Positions 8,677-18,193 are shown, counted from the first letter of the stretch. The stretch: DNA of 64,000 nucleotides from Salmonirosea aquatica (GCF_009296315.1 NZ_WHLY01000002.1:3640501-3704500); one strand, 5' to 3'. The notes: a model not told the origin generated them from the letters alone. Made by a program: numbers and translations.

Positions 8677-11067
8677 TTACTCGCTCCTTAATGACTTCAC
8701 CGGATTCATCAACGAGGCCTTCACCGCCTGAAAACTCACCGTAGCGAAAGCAACGATGAAGGTACCCATCAAGGCCCAGACGAAAATCCCGGCACCGATG
8801 GGTACCTTGAATTCGAAATCAGCCAGCCAGCTGTTCATCAGCCACCACGCCAGTGGGGCGGCGATGATAAAGGCAATCACAATTAGCCGGACGAATTCCT
8901 TTCCGAATATCCAGAGGATTTGGCCGACGCTGCTGCCCAGTACCTTGCGAATGCCGATTTCCTTGGTTTTTTGTGTAGCCATGAATGACACCAGCCCGTA
9001 CAGCCCCAGACAGCCAATGAACAGTGCCAGTAGCGAGAATGTCTGAATCAATTTCAGCATCAGTGTCTCGGTTTCGTAGAAAGAGGCGATATCGTCGTCC
9101 AGAAATTCATAGGTGTAGAGTTGGCCGGGATGGCTTTCCTTCCAGGTTTTTTCGATCGCGGCCATGGTGGCGGTGATATTCCCGGTCTTCATTTTTATGG
9201 CATAAGAATTGTAAAGATCGGGAGTCGTGAATATCGCGATCGGGGTAATTTCTTCATGAAAAGATAAGTTATGGAAGTCCTTGACTACCCCCACAATCGG
9301 TCCCGTGTTCTTCTTGTCGCTTACTGTCAGAATTTTGCCGATCAACTCCTCGGGCGATTTCAGATTCAGCTTCCGTGCGAAAGCTTCATTGACGATCATC
9401 TCCCGGGCCGAGTCGGCAGGAAAAATGTTCCGTCCCGCCACAAGCTCCAGGCCAAAGGTTTCAAGGTAGTCGGCGTCCGCGGCTTTCACCGATACCCTGA
9501 ATTCCTGTTCCTTAGGATCGTTGTCAAAGTAAGGCGTGGTAGTCCAGTTCGTGTTGTTAGAGGCCGGTGTAGCAAAGCACATGGTAACCGATTCGATCCC
9601 GGCCAATTGTTCCAGCTCGCCTTTCATTGCTTTTCCCTTCTCGTATTTGGCGGCGATCGGTACCGTGACCACCGCGTCTTTATCAAAACCCAGATCCGAA
9701 TTCGTAGAGTAGCTCATCTGTCGTGCGATGACAATCATCCCGATCACCAGCGCCTGAGAAAGCGCAAACTGGGTCACGATCAGCGCCCGGCGCGTGTTGA
9801 AGCCTCCGATGTGCTGCTGCGACAGTTTGCCTTTTAGGGCCACCACGGGCTGAAAACCCGCTAGAATCAGGCCAGGGTACGAGCCCGCCAGGAAAGTCAC
9901 CAGTAGCACCAGCCCGGGAATAAATAATAGCAGCTGCCAGTCGTTCAGAATATTGAAACTGACTTCAGAGCTGAACCAGGTATTGACGTAAGGAAGTACC
10001 ATCCAGGTGAGCAGTACCGCCAACAACAATGCCAGTACGGTAATCACAGCCGTCTGGGCGATAAACTGCCAGAATAACTGTTTGCGCACTCCCCCCAATA
10101 CTTTTCGCATACCTACCTCTTTGGCACGGTTGAGCGCCTGCGCTGTGGCCAGATTGACGAAGTTGACACAGGCGGTCACGATCAGGAAAATGCCGATGAA
10201 CGACAGTACCCACAGGTTACGCTTCGGCATGGGCCCGCTGTAGTCGGCATTATAATGGACATTGTCCAAAGGCTGAAGCTTATAGTGATGGACGTTGCTA
10301 CTGGTAGGACGGTACTTAGTCACGTAGGCCGGAAAAACCTTTTCGACCTGGGCTGCGGATACCTCTGGGCGCAGCCGCACGTAGCAATTCATGCCGCTTC
10401 GAATACCGCCCCAGGCGTCGTCGCTCGCCAGCCATTCGTCGTATTGTTTCAGCGTGGGGTACGACACGAAAATCTCCGTTTTCTGGTCGGTGTTTTTAGG
10501 AAAATCTTTGAGGATACCCGTGATTTTGGCATTTATTTTATCACCGAACCGGAAGGTTTTATTGATTGGGTTTTCGTCGCCAAAGTATTTTTTGGCCAGG
10601 CGCTCTGTGATGATGGCAGTATTGGGCTCAACCAGGGCGGTCTTCATGTCTCCCTGTAGCAAGGGGAAGTTGAAAATGTCGAAGTACTCAGGTTCCACAA
10701 TAGCCACGCCACCTTCTTCTCTGAAAAGCTCAATTTCATTTCCATCTTTCACCGTTATGGTCATGTCGTCCTCGGTTACGATGCGGGCCACTTTTTCGGC
10801 ATAATCGTAATCGTCCCGGAAGGCCTTGCCCAGCGGGCTAGGTACCCCTACCGTATAGGAAATCACATCGCGGTGCTGCTCGGTGACGATGCGGTAGATA
10901 CGGTCGGAATCCGTATGGAAATTATCAATGCTCAGGTGGTACTTGACCAGCATGAAAACAAGCAGCCCGCAGGCCATGCCCAGTGCCAGGCCCACGATGT
11001 TGATGGCCGCGTAGGTTTTGTTGCGCTTGAGGTTGCGGAGGGAGGTTTTGAAATAATTACGGAGCAT
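8677..11067 (-). CDS. FtsX/MacB-family ABC transporter permease
   Basis: A 796-residue permease (start MLRNYFKTSLRNLKRNK, end NPVKSLRSE). The first coupling motif is AKEVGMRKVLGG. The second is TKEIGIRKVLGSSVGQILWIFGKEF, which differs from the LLSKDF form shared by the other members, so its C-terminal half is the most divergent of the set. Layout otherwise matches: one N-terminal helix, periplasmic core, three helices, second core, three helices. It is 31 bp from the upstream gene, consistent with cotranscription. It needs an ATPase encoded elsewhere; the substrate is unknown. Confidence 0.93.
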   Translation of the reverse strand: MLRNYFKTSLRNLKRNKTYAAINIVGLALGMACGLLVFMLVKYHLSIDNFHTDSDRIYRIVTEQHRDVISYTVGVPSPLGKAFRDDYDYAEKVARIVTEDDMTITVKDGNEIELFREEGGVAIVEPEYFDIFNFPLLQGDMKTALVEPNTAIITERLAKKYFGDENPINKTFRFGDKINAKITGILKDFPKNTDQKTEIFVSYPTLKQYDEWLASDDAWGGIRSGMNCYVRLRPEVSAAQVEKVFPAYVTKYRPTSSNVHHYKLQPLDNVHYNADYSGPMPKRNLWVLSFIGIFLIVTACVNFVNLATAQALNRAKEVGMRKVLGGVRKQLFWQFIAQTAVITVLALLLAVLLTWMVLPYVNTWFSSEVSFNILNDWQLLLFIPGLVLLVTFLAGSYPGLILAGFQPVVALKGKLSQQHIGGFNTRRALIVTQFALSQALVIGMIVIARQMSYSTNSDLGFDKDAVVTVPIAAKYEKGKAMKGELEQLAGIESVTMCFATPASNNTNWTTTPYFDNDPKEQEFRVSVKAADADYLETFGLELVAGRNIFPADSAREMIVNEAFARKLNLKSPEELIGKILTVSDKKNTGPIVGVVKDFHNLSFHEEITPIAIFTTPDLYNSYAIKMKTGNITATMAAIEKTWKESHPGQLYTYEFLDDDIASFYETETLMLKLIQTFSLLALFIGCLGLYGLVSFMATQKTKEIGIRKVLGSSVGQILWIFGKEFVRLIVIAFIIAAPLAWWLMNSWLADFEFKVPIGAGIFVWALMGTFIVAFATVSFQAVKASLMNPVKSLRSE

Positions 11068-11098
11068 GATTGTGCTATGTTTGTTTTTAAGGTTGTTC

Positions 11099-13480
11099 TT
11101 ACTCAGATCTCAGGCTCTTCACCGGATTCATCAGCGCGGCCTTCACCGCCTGGAAGCTTACCGTCAGCAGAGTGATGGCCAACGCCCCCGCGCCCGCCGC
11201 CGCGAAAATCCACCACGACAGTTCGGTACGGTAGGTGTACTTCTGCAGCCATCCGTTCAGGAAGTACCACGCCACCGGCGCGGCGATCAGCAGGGCTATG
11301 AGTACCAGGAGCACAAAATCTTTGGATAGTAGTCTCCAGAGGCTAGCGACGCTCGCACCCAGTACTTTACGAACGCCGATTTCCTTGGTGCGCTGCTCGG
11401 CCACAAAAGAGGCTAAACCGAACAAGCCGAGGCAGGAAATAAAAATGGCCAGGATGGCGAAGAATGAAGCCAGTTTGCCGATGCGCTCCTCGTCACCGAA
11501 TTTCTGAGCGTAGTCGTCGCTCACAAAATGATGTTCATAGGGTACGGTAGGGCTGTACTTGGTAAATACCGACTTGACCTCTGCCAAAGCGGTACTGATT
11601 CCTTTATCAGAATTGAGTTTCAAAACCACGATACTACTCCACCCATCCGCAAGATGATAGACTGCCGCCCTGACGGGTTCGTAGGGCGACTGCACCACCA
11701 TATCCTCGATGACGCCGATGACCCGACACGGCTCACCGTCATCGTAGATAATTTCACCCACGGCTTTATCCCCAAAACCCATGAATTTTGCCGCCGCTTT
11801 ATTCAATATGATGGCCGATGAATCGGTCGGGAAAGCGCGGGAAAAATCCCGGCCCTCGGCAAACTGCCAGCCGACGGTTTTTCCGTAGTCGTGCGAGACG
11901 GAGTTGTTGGGAAGGTCGACCGCCAGACTAGGGTCTTTACCGCGCCAACTAAAACCCGTACTGGTACTCCACACGTCGGTAGGGGGCGCGCTGGCTTGTG
12001 CTATTCCGGCGACCGTATTCTTGCTTTCTAATTCGTTCGTAATTGCTTCGAAGTTGTCCTGCGTTTCCTGATTGTTGAAAATAGTGATGAGTCCGTCGCG
12101 CTCGTAGCCGACCGGGCGATCTTTTGCGTATTGAATCTGCCGGAAAACCATGATGGTTCCGATAATGAGGGCAATGGATACTGTGAACTGTAATACCACC
12201 AGTACTTTGCGCGGAACGGTAGCGAAACGCCCCACCCGGAAGATTCCCTTAAGTACCGTGAGCGGTTTGAAAGAAGAGAGGTACAGGGCCGGGTAGCTAC
12301 CCGCAATCAACCCGGTGAGTAGGCTGAACCCAACTATGGACAACCAGAATACCGGATTTGGCCAAGGGACACTAATGGATTTGTCGGCCAGTTCATTGAA
12401 AAAGGGAAGGGTAAGTACCATCAGCAAAATGGAAAGCGCACCGGCAAAAGCTACGACCAATAGTGACTCGCTGAAAAACTGAACGATAAGCTGGCTTCGT
12501 ACCGAACCCACTGCCTTGCGGATGCCGACTTCCCGCGCCCGTTTCTCGGAACGGGCCGTGCTCAAATTCATGAAATTGATACAGGCCAGCAGCAGTACAA
12601 AGACACCGATAACGCCAAATAGCCAAACGTATTCGATGCGCCCTCCTACGTTGATGCCGTTGTCAAACTTGGCGTATAAGTGCCATTTGCTCATGGGGTG
12701 CAGAAACACCTCGGGTTTTAGTTTCTTCCGCGAGGCATCTACCTTATTGAGTTTCACGTCCTTTATTTTAGCCGAGACCTTCTTCAAATCGGCCTGTTCG
12801 GTCAATTGAGCATATGTTTCGGTAAAGTTGGGACGCCAGGGGTCTTCGAGTTCTTTAATCCATTGGTTTTCGATCAAATACAGATCCCAGGAAAGCAGGT
12901 AGCCTAAGTCACGAAAGCTGGAATTGATAGGCATGTCGGCATAGACCCCCGTCACTTTAAGATCGGTCTTGTCGTCCATGCGCAGGGTTTTGTCCAGCGC
13001 GCTTTCTTCGCCAAAATACGTTTTGGCCACCGACTCCGACAACAGAATGGAGTAAGGTTCCTTCAATCCGGCCCTCGTACCTTCCAGCATTTTCAGCGAC
13101 AGCATATCAGTCACCTGGGGTTCAAAGTACCTGCCCGACTTGATAAACCGCTTGTCGCCATGGGCCAGGAGCTTGTGGCTCTGAGATGATTGTAGTACGT
13201 AGGTAAAATCGTCTCCATAGTGCGCTCGGATTTCCGGCCCCAAGAGATACGGATTGATTCCCTGCGTTTCCTTTTTCTCGTTCTGAGTTATATGCTGCAT
13301 CACCTGCACGATGCGGTCGTAGTTCTGAAAATTTTTATTGAAAGATAGTTCATCGTACATCCACAGCCCGATCAGCATCGCCACGGCCATGCCCACGGCC
13401 AGTCCGCCGATGTTAATGAAAGAGTACCCCTTATGGCGGGTCAGGTTGCGGAAGGCGATTTTCAGATAGTTGCGAAGCAT
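11099..13480 (-). CDS. FtsX/MacB-family ABC transporter permease
   Basis: A 793-residue permease (start MLRNYLKIAFRNLTRHK, end NPVKSLRSE) with coupling motifs AREVGIRKAVGS and TKEIGVRKVLGASVASLW. Two FtsX blocks, each of three helices, follow two extracytoplasmic core domains. The 60-bp spacer in front of it (13481-13540) is clearly related to the spacer at 171-230, so this gene and its upstream partner probably belong to a duplicated block together with the pair at the left edge of the window. Confidence 0.93.
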   Translation of the reverse strand: MLRNYLKIAFRNLTRHKGYSFINIGGLAVGMAVAMLIGLWMYDELSFNKNFQNYDRIVQVMQHITQNEKKETQGINPYLLGPEIRAHYGDDFTYVLQSSQSHKLLAHGDKRFIKSGRYFEPQVTDMLSLKMLEGTRAGLKEPYSILLSESVAKTYFGEESALDKTLRMDDKTDLKVTGVYADMPINSSFRDLGYLLSWDLYLIENQWIKELEDPWRPNFTETYAQLTEQADLKKVSAKIKDVKLNKVDASRKKLKPEVFLHPMSKWHLYAKFDNGINVGGRIEYVWLFGVIGVFVLLLACINFMNLSTARSEKRAREVGIRKAVGSVRSQLIVQFFSESLLVVAFAGALSILLMVLTLPFFNELADKSISVPWPNPVFWLSIVGFSLLTGLIAGSYPALYLSSFKPLTVLKGIFRVGRFATVPRKVLVVLQFTVSIALIIGTIMVFRQIQYAKDRPVGYERDGLITIFNNQETQDNFEAITNELESKNTVAGIAQASAPPTDVWSTSTGFSWRGKDPSLAVDLPNNSVSHDYGKTVGWQFAEGRDFSRAFPTDSSAIILNKAAAKFMGFGDKAVGEIIYDDGEPCRVIGVIEDMVVQSPYEPVRAAVYHLADGWSSIVVLKLNSDKGISTALAEVKSVFTKYSPTVPYEHHFVSDDYAQKFGDEERIGKLASFFAILAIFISCLGLFGLASFVAEQRTKEIGVRKVLGASVASLWRLLSKDFVLLVLIALLIAAPVAWYFLNGWLQKYTYRTELSWWIFAAAGAGALAITLLTVSFQAVKAALMNPVKSLRSE

Positions 13481-13540
13481 AGAATATGTTATTAAATTTT
13501 AAGCCAATAGCTATGGGCTAATGGCTACCGGCTTTTTTTT
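13481..13540. repeat. intergenic spacer repeat, copy 2
   Basis: Second copy of the 171-230 spacer, in the same position relative to the flanking permease genes. The shared core is AATTTTAAGCCAATAGCTAT. The inverted pair is degraded here, with GGCTAATGGC and a longer T run. Confidence 0.8.
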
Positions 13541-15973
13541 TCATTCCGACCTCAGGCTCTTCACCGGGTTCATCAGCGCCGCTTTTATCGCCTGGAAACT
13601 TACCGTAAGAAAAGCCACCGCCAGGGCTAGCACCGCCGCCAGCACAAACACCCACCACTCGATGCCGATCCGGTACTGGAACCCCTCCATCCAGGATTTC
13701 ATGAGGTAGTAAGCTATGGGCGAGGCGATGATGATTGCAATGCCGACGAGTTTGAGGAAATCTTTGGAGAGCAGCGCCGTGATGCTCGCCACAGAGGCTC
13801 CCAGTACCTTACGTACCCCGATTTCCTTGGTACGCTGTTCGGCGGTAAAGGCGGCCAGGCCAAACAGGCCCAGGCAGGCGATGAATACCGTCAGGCCCGC
13901 AAAAGTGCGGTACAGTAGTCCGGTTTGTCGTTCGGCCTGATAGAAATTTTCGATACTTTCTTCGTAGAATTTTCCGGTGAAAGGTACCTCCGGGAAGATT
14001 TTCTCATAGGCCGTTTTCACTTTTTCAATTGTATTGGGCAGATTTTGCGATTGCAGCTTCACCGCCCCCGACCAATAAAACTTGGGAACATGGGTAATGA
14101 GGATGGGGTCCGTTTCTTCTTTGGCCGAATGGGTATGGAAATCCTTGATGACGCCCACGATGGGGGCGGGCTCCCAGTTGCCCATGCGTAGCTTGTGGCC
14201 GATGACGGAAGCCGGATCTTTCACACCCAGCTTTTTCAGAAGCCGCTCATTGACCACAAATTTGGTGTTAGTATCGCCCACCGCGTAAGGACCGCCCGCT
14301 ACGAATTCCATGCCGTAGGCTTTGAAATAATCGCCGTCGGCCATTTTCATCGAAACCTGAAAATCCTCGTCTTCGGACATATTCGTGAAGGAAAAATTGC
14401 TGGCCCAGTTGTTCGTTGAGGAAGGTGGGTCCGAAGCGTAAGAGATGGTCTCAACTTCGGGAATCTGTAGCAGTTCATTGCGCAGAGCCTCATTGCGAGT
14501 GCCATACTCGGTATCCATATTGAGGGTATAGACGCCTTCTTTCACAAAACCCAGGTCGAGCTGGTTGATGTACTCCATTTGGCGCAGGTTGATGACTGTA
14601 CCAATGATCAGTACCAGTGCTGCCGCAAACTGAAATACGATCAGGCTTTGGCGCAGCGTCAGGCCGCCCATCCAGCCGCGCGAAACTTTCTTGCGGAACA
14701 CCTCCAGTGGTGAGAACGACGACAGTACCAAAGCCGGGTACATGCCCGCCAGCAGGGTGAGTGCCAGCAGCCCACCCAGTAGCCACAGGCACAGTTCGGG
14801 CGTGACGTACAAGGAGGGATCGGTCGGTACGTCGAACATTTTTTCGAGCAATGGAATAGCTGCATAGGCTAAGCCAAATCCGACAGCCACCGAACCCAGC
14901 ACCACCAGAAACGTTTCGGTCAGGAACTGCGCGACCAATTGGCTTTTCTGGCTGCCCAGCACCTTGCGAACGCCAACTTCTTTGGCGCGCTTGGTGGCCA
15001 GAGCCGAGTAAATATTGATGAAATTGATGCAGGCCATAAGCAGGATCAGGGTACCTACTATGGCAATGTTCCGGATGCGCTCGCGGGGTACCGCCCGGTC
15101 TTTATAGTTGTCCAGTTCGGTGTTATGGTGTACATCCGCGAACGGGCTCAACGAGTGCGTTTTTTTGTCTTTCTCTTTTCGACTGTCGTAGTGCTTGTGC
15201 GAGAATTTTTCGAGTAGGGCGTTGGCTGAAGCGACTGAATACTTCTCGGGTAGCAGCACAAAAATCTGATCACTGCTGCTGGTACTTCCCCAGTTTTCAA
15301 AATCGCCGAAGCCGAATAACTCCGGCTTGGCGCGCTTGGATTCATAGGATAAGACAATATTCAGGGGAAAGTCGGTGTTGGCCGGCGCGTCTTCCAGTAC
15401 CCCGCCTACCTGCATGGTCGTCGTGTTGTTGATCCGCAGGTACTTTCCTACGGCTTGCTGGTAATCCTTAAAGTACTTGTTCGCAAATTTGCGCGATAGA
15501 ACCACCACATTGGGCTGGGCCAGTACATCGGGGGTACCTTCGAGCCACTGATAATTAAATAGTTGGAAGAATTCGGGCCCTACCATCAACCCCTCGTTGT
15601 CTTCGATGAATTTGGTTGAAAGATCGCGCGAATCGGGATCGCTGCCCAGCACCGTTACCTGCGGGTCCAGCGTGCCAAAGACGGGTACCACCTTTTCAAA
15701 CTGTGGGATATCCGTTTTTAGAGCCGCCGCCACGGGCAGCGGGTTTCCGGGTGTCACTTCGCCACTGCCATCGGGGTAGGTCTCCTGACGCACCACCCGG
15801 TAAATTCGTTCGTAATTCGCATGGAAGGTGTCGAAACTCAGTTCGTAACGCACCACCATAAATAACAGTAAGGCGGCCGCTACGCCCACACTCAGACCCA
15901 GAGTGTTCAGTAGGGTGAAACTCCGGTGTCGGGCGAGGTTTCGGTAGGCAATTTTCAGGTTGTTACGTAGCAT
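13541..15973 (-). CDS. FtsX/MacB-family ABC transporter permease, first gene of array
   Basis: An 810-residue permease (start MLRNNLKIAYRNLARHR, end NPVKSLRSE), the promoter-proximal member of the array. Motifs are AKEVGVRKVLGS and TKEIGVRKVLGASVASITALLSKDF. The latter is nearly identical to that of the 6240-8633 gene, suggesting recent duplication or gene conversion of the 3' part. It has the same helix/core/FtsX layout as its neighbours. A 390-bp gap upstream should hold the promoter of the whole series. Confidence 0.93.
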   Translation of the reverse strand: MLRNNLKIAYRNLARHRSFTLLNTLGLSVGVAAALLLFMVVRYELSFDTFHANYERIYRVVRQETYPDGSGEVTPGNPLPVAAALKTDIPQFEKVVPVFGTLDPQVTVLGSDPDSRDLSTKFIEDNEGLMVGPEFFQLFNYQWLEGTPDVLAQPNVVVLSRKFANKYFKDYQQAVGKYLRINNTTTMQVGGVLEDAPANTDFPLNIVLSYESKRAKPELFGFGDFENWGSTSSSDQIFVLLPEKYSVASANALLEKFSHKHYDSRKEKDKKTHSLSPFADVHHNTELDNYKDRAVPRERIRNIAIVGTLILLMACINFINIYSALATKRAKEVGVRKVLGSQKSQLVAQFLTETFLVVLGSVAVGFGLAYAAIPLLEKMFDVPTDPSLYVTPELCLWLLGGLLALTLLAGMYPALVLSSFSPLEVFRKKVSRGWMGGLTLRQSLIVFQFAAALVLIIGTVINLRQMEYINQLDLGFVKEGVYTLNMDTEYGTRNEALRNELLQIPEVETISYASDPPSSTNNWASNFSFTNMSEDEDFQVSMKMADGDYFKAYGMEFVAGGPYAVGDTNTKFVVNERLLKKLGVKDPASVIGHKLRMGNWEPAPIVGVIKDFHTHSAKEETDPILITHVPKFYWSGAVKLQSQNLPNTIEKVKTAYEKIFPEVPFTGKFYEESIENFYQAERQTGLLYRTFAGLTVFIACLGLFGLAAFTAEQRTKEIGVRKVLGASVASITALLSKDFLKLVGIAIIIASPIAYYLMKSWMEGFQYRIGIEWWVFVLAAVLALAVAFLTVSFQAIKAALMNPVKSLRSE

Positions 15974-16237
15974 GGCTCTCTTAGATTAAGAAATAGGAAA
16001 TGGTCATACATAGGGCTTGCTGGCGACGTTTAGGGAGGTGTCCGATACTAAGGATAGGGCCCATCGCACTATAGTCCCGCCGGGTACTTCATGTCTCGCG
16101 TTTTCAGGGAAAAAGTTTCCCGCAGCCAGGCGGTACCTACCTTGGCCAACCCTTACGCCCAAAACACAGTTTTAGAGGAATGATCAATCATGGCTAATAG
16201 AATTGAACCCCCTTCGGCAGCACTCGTTGAGTGTTTG

Positions 16238-16254
16238 AAAAAGCTATGCCAAAA
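16238..16254 (-). promoter_or_regulatory. 17-bp motif shared with 6056-6072 (sigma-54-like)
   Basis: The minus strand reads TTTTGGCATAGCTTTTT, 16 of 17 identical to the copy upstream of the permease remnant. It lies about 265 bp before the first permease start. TTGGCA fits a -24 element; the -12 half reads TTTCA instead of TTGCA. Candidate common promoter or operator of the array. Confidence 0.35.
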
Positions 16255-16302
16255 AATATTAATGCTTATTATCAGCAAGTTATGATAAAGTAGGAAACAA
16301 AA

Positions 16303-16341
16303 ATGTCCGCTAACGGACGTTTTACGGTCGTTAGCGGACAT
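16303..16341 (-). terminator. Rho-independent terminator of the regulator operon
   Basis: Perfect 13-bp inverted repeat (ATGTCCGCTAACG / CGTTAGCGGACAT) with a 13-nt loop, followed on the minus strand by TTTTTGTTT. It begins 22 bp after the stop codon of the winged-helix regulator gene. Confidence 0.88.
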
Positions 16342-16363
16342 AGAAGATAAGGTTTTATGCAGG

Positions 16364-17266
16364 TTAGGTGATTTTGGAATGTACCTCCAGACGGTACCCT
16401 ACACCGTGCACCGAGGCGATGCGTAAGGTAGGGTCATTGTGCAGGAGCTTGCGTAGCCGCGATACGAATACATCTACGCTCCTGCCCACAATGATACCCT
16501 CATCTTCCCATACGGATTTAAGGATAAATTCTCGTTCGAGCAGTTGGTTGGGATGCATGGCAAAGAGCCGCAGAAGTTTGGCTTCCCGATAAGTGAGGTT
16601 ATGCCTTTTGCCCGCTACGGTGAGGGACTGATCGGTCACAAAAAAATGCGTTTGTCCCAGCTTAAGGTCACTGTCCTGGGTTGATTCGGCTTCCCTCACT
16701 TCGACAGGTACCCTGGCACGGGCTACCCGGTACCACACCAGGCCCATAAGGCCCGCCAGCAGGAATCCTAAAGCGCCCGCCCACCAGTTGCTGGCTGCTA
16801 CGGGGGTTGCCGCGGGTGGGGCGCTGAACGTCACTTGCAGGGTATGGCAGCCTTTATCCTGCACGCGACCGCTGCACGCCACGCCCTCGGGCGATTTCAG
16901 GTCATAAAAAGTGTAGCCCAGCTGCACTTCGCCGTTGGTGCAGTCCAGCACGGCCACGTCATAAGGGGTACCTATTTTGTATAGCTCCAGCGACTCCTGC
17001 AGCAGGGTAGGGATACCATCATAGGCAAAGGATTGTTCCAAACGGATGGAAAAGGTACGGTCGTTGATTTGCTGCACAGGAGCAATGCGCGAAGTGGAGT
17101 CGCCCTGTTGCCTCAGCAGTGTGTGGGCCGTGCGGCGCAGAGCCAGGTTGGCCTTGCGGGCAAAACCCGTCCCATAGGTTTCTTTTTCTGCCGAAACCGA
17201 CCTCGCAAATTGTGTGAACAGCAGCCCCACCAGCAGCAGGACCATACCTACCCCTACTTTTTTCAT
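16364..17266 (-). CDS. membrane-anchored winged-helix transcriptional regulator
   Basis: A 300-residue protein from the ATG at 17266; a TTG eight codons earlier is a poorer start. An N-terminal hydrophobic segment (about 5-20) is followed by an extracytoplasmic domain to about 160 with Cys residues in VLDCTNG, GVACSG and DKGCHT, then a second helix (WWAGALGFLLAGLMGLVWY) and a C-terminal OmpR/PhoB-type winged helix (about 205-295; LTYREAKLLRLF, RSVDVFVSRLRKLL, SVHGVGYRL). There is no receiver domain, so it is a one-component sensor that spans the membrane and binds DNA with its C-terminus, the reverse of ToxR/CadC order. It is the last gene of a three-gene unit and probably senses something linked to the two exported proteins upstream (inference). 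Confidence 0.85.
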   Translation of the reverse strand: MKKVGVGMVLLLVGLLFTQFARSVSAEKETYGTGFARKANLALRRTAHTLLRQQGDSTSRIAPVQQINDRTFSIRLEQSFAYDGIPTLLQESLELYKIGTPYDVAVLDCTNGEVQLGYTFYDLKSPEGVACSGRVQDKGCHTLQVTFSAPPAATPVAASNWWAGALGFLLAGLMGLVWYRVARARVPVEVREAESTQDSDLKLGQTHFFVTDQSLTVAGKRHNLTYREAKLLRLFAMHPNQLLEREFILKSVWEDEGIIVGRSVDVFVSRLRKLLHNDPTLRIASVHGVGYRLEVHSKIT

Positions 17267-17300
17267 AATACCAAAGTTACCAAAAAACAATCCACTGTAC

Positions 17301-17786
17301 CTAGCAACCGTTTCCGGAGCCCTGGGTAATAGGAAATCCCCGGATAATCGGGAACCATTGATACAGGGTGTAGCCAGCCAGTTTGATTACCCGCCGGGCC
17401 TGTCCCTTGTTCGGCTCAATAGGTTCGATGATCAGCTCATCGCCTTTCTGGGCACCCATCAGCAGCCTCCCGACTTCGATTTCATTTACCAGGCGGCTGT
17501 TGACGGAGGATGCCTGGGCGATCACGACGTCCCCGCGCTTGACATAAACCTGGAACGGGATTTTTTTAGCATTGTCGTTCGCTAAGGTACCCTCCACCAA
17601 GGCTAGTACACCTCTGGCATCCAGCAACATGGTGGATGTATATAAAGGGGCGCCATTGAACAGTACCCGATTGACGGAAAGATCGTCAGTTGTTTCCTTC
17701 CAGGTAAAACTGCTTTGGAACACGCCAAGGGTACCCACCAGCAGCAGAATACCCACTAATTTTGAGAGACTCGATAGATTTTTCAT
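17301..17786 (-). CDS. exported protein, paralogue of the upstream gene product
   Basis: A 161-residue protein with an N-terminal hydrophobic segment (KLVGILLLVGTLGVFQSSF) that is probably a signal peptide. I chose the ATG at 17784-17786 because it overlaps the stop of the preceding gene as ATGA, a translational coupling arrangement. The C-terminal half (IPFQVYVKRGD ... AQKGDELIIEP) aligns with the same region of the upstream product (IPFKLAIRDGK ... CRKGDRLVLL), so the pair are paralogues. Function not recognised. The fixed order exported protein, exported protein, membrane regulator suggests a shared pathway. Confidence 0.75.
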   Translation of the reverse strand: MKNLSSLSKLVGILLLVGTLGVFQSSFTWKETTDDLSVNRVLFNGAPLYTSTMLLDARGVLALVEGTLANDNAKKIPFQVYVKRGDVVIAQASSVNSRLVNEIEVGRLLMGAQKGDELIIEPIEPNKGQARRVIKLAGYTLYQWFPIIRGFPITQGSGNGC

Positions 17787-18193
17787 TGGATCAGGATTTC
17801 GTTGTGAGGCAATGCATATTGTTTGTTGAGGGTGAGCAGCACCAGGCGGTCGCCCTTCCGGCATTTCGCCAGTACGCTTTGGATGGCAATGCCGGTATAA
17901 TCAGCGTTGGAAAATAGTGTCAGCGTATGGGTCTTTCCGTCCCGGATCGCCAGTTTGAAGGGGATGGCTCCTGTGGGTTTGCTGGCCGTGGCCGACAGTT
18001 CCACAGTCTGCACGGTTAGCTCGCCGATGGCGGTTGCGGGCAACACACAGGTACCTTTGGGACTGTACTCGTCAACCACTATGTCCTTATCAAGAAAAGC
18101 GGCGGTGCAGTGCTGAAAAGAATCCTGTGCAAAACACAAGCCCGCTAACAAACTGCACATACCGAGCAAAAGAAACCTAGTTCGTTTTTTCAT
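17783..18193 (-). CDS. exported protein of unknown function
   Basis: A 136-residue protein starting MKKRTRFLLLGMCSLLAGLCFAQ, a typical signal peptide with a cleavage site after FAQ. The mature part has Cys in FQHCTAAF, KGTCVL and LAKCRKGD, then a lysine/hydrophobic tail. It shares the IPF ... KGDxL pattern with the next gene, whose ATG overlaps this stop. It is the first gene of the minus-strand unit. Family not recognised. Confidence 0.75.
   Translation of the reverse strand: MKKRTRFLLLGMCSLLAGLCFAQDSFQHCTAAFLDKDIVVDEYSPKGTCVLPATAIGELTVQTVELSATASKPTGAIPFKLAIRDGKTHTLTLFSNADYTGIAIQSVLAKCRKGDRLVLLTLNKQYALPHNEILIQ

Larger units (their letters stand above)
15974..16363. other. intergenic region upstream of permease array
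   Basis: No coding sequence is recognisable in these 390 bp. It holds the shared 17-bp motif at 16238-16254 and, at its right end, the terminator hairpin of the upstream regulator gene (16303-16341). The promoter of the permease array should lie between them. I see no clear TAnnTTTG element on the minus strand. Confidence 0.6.
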
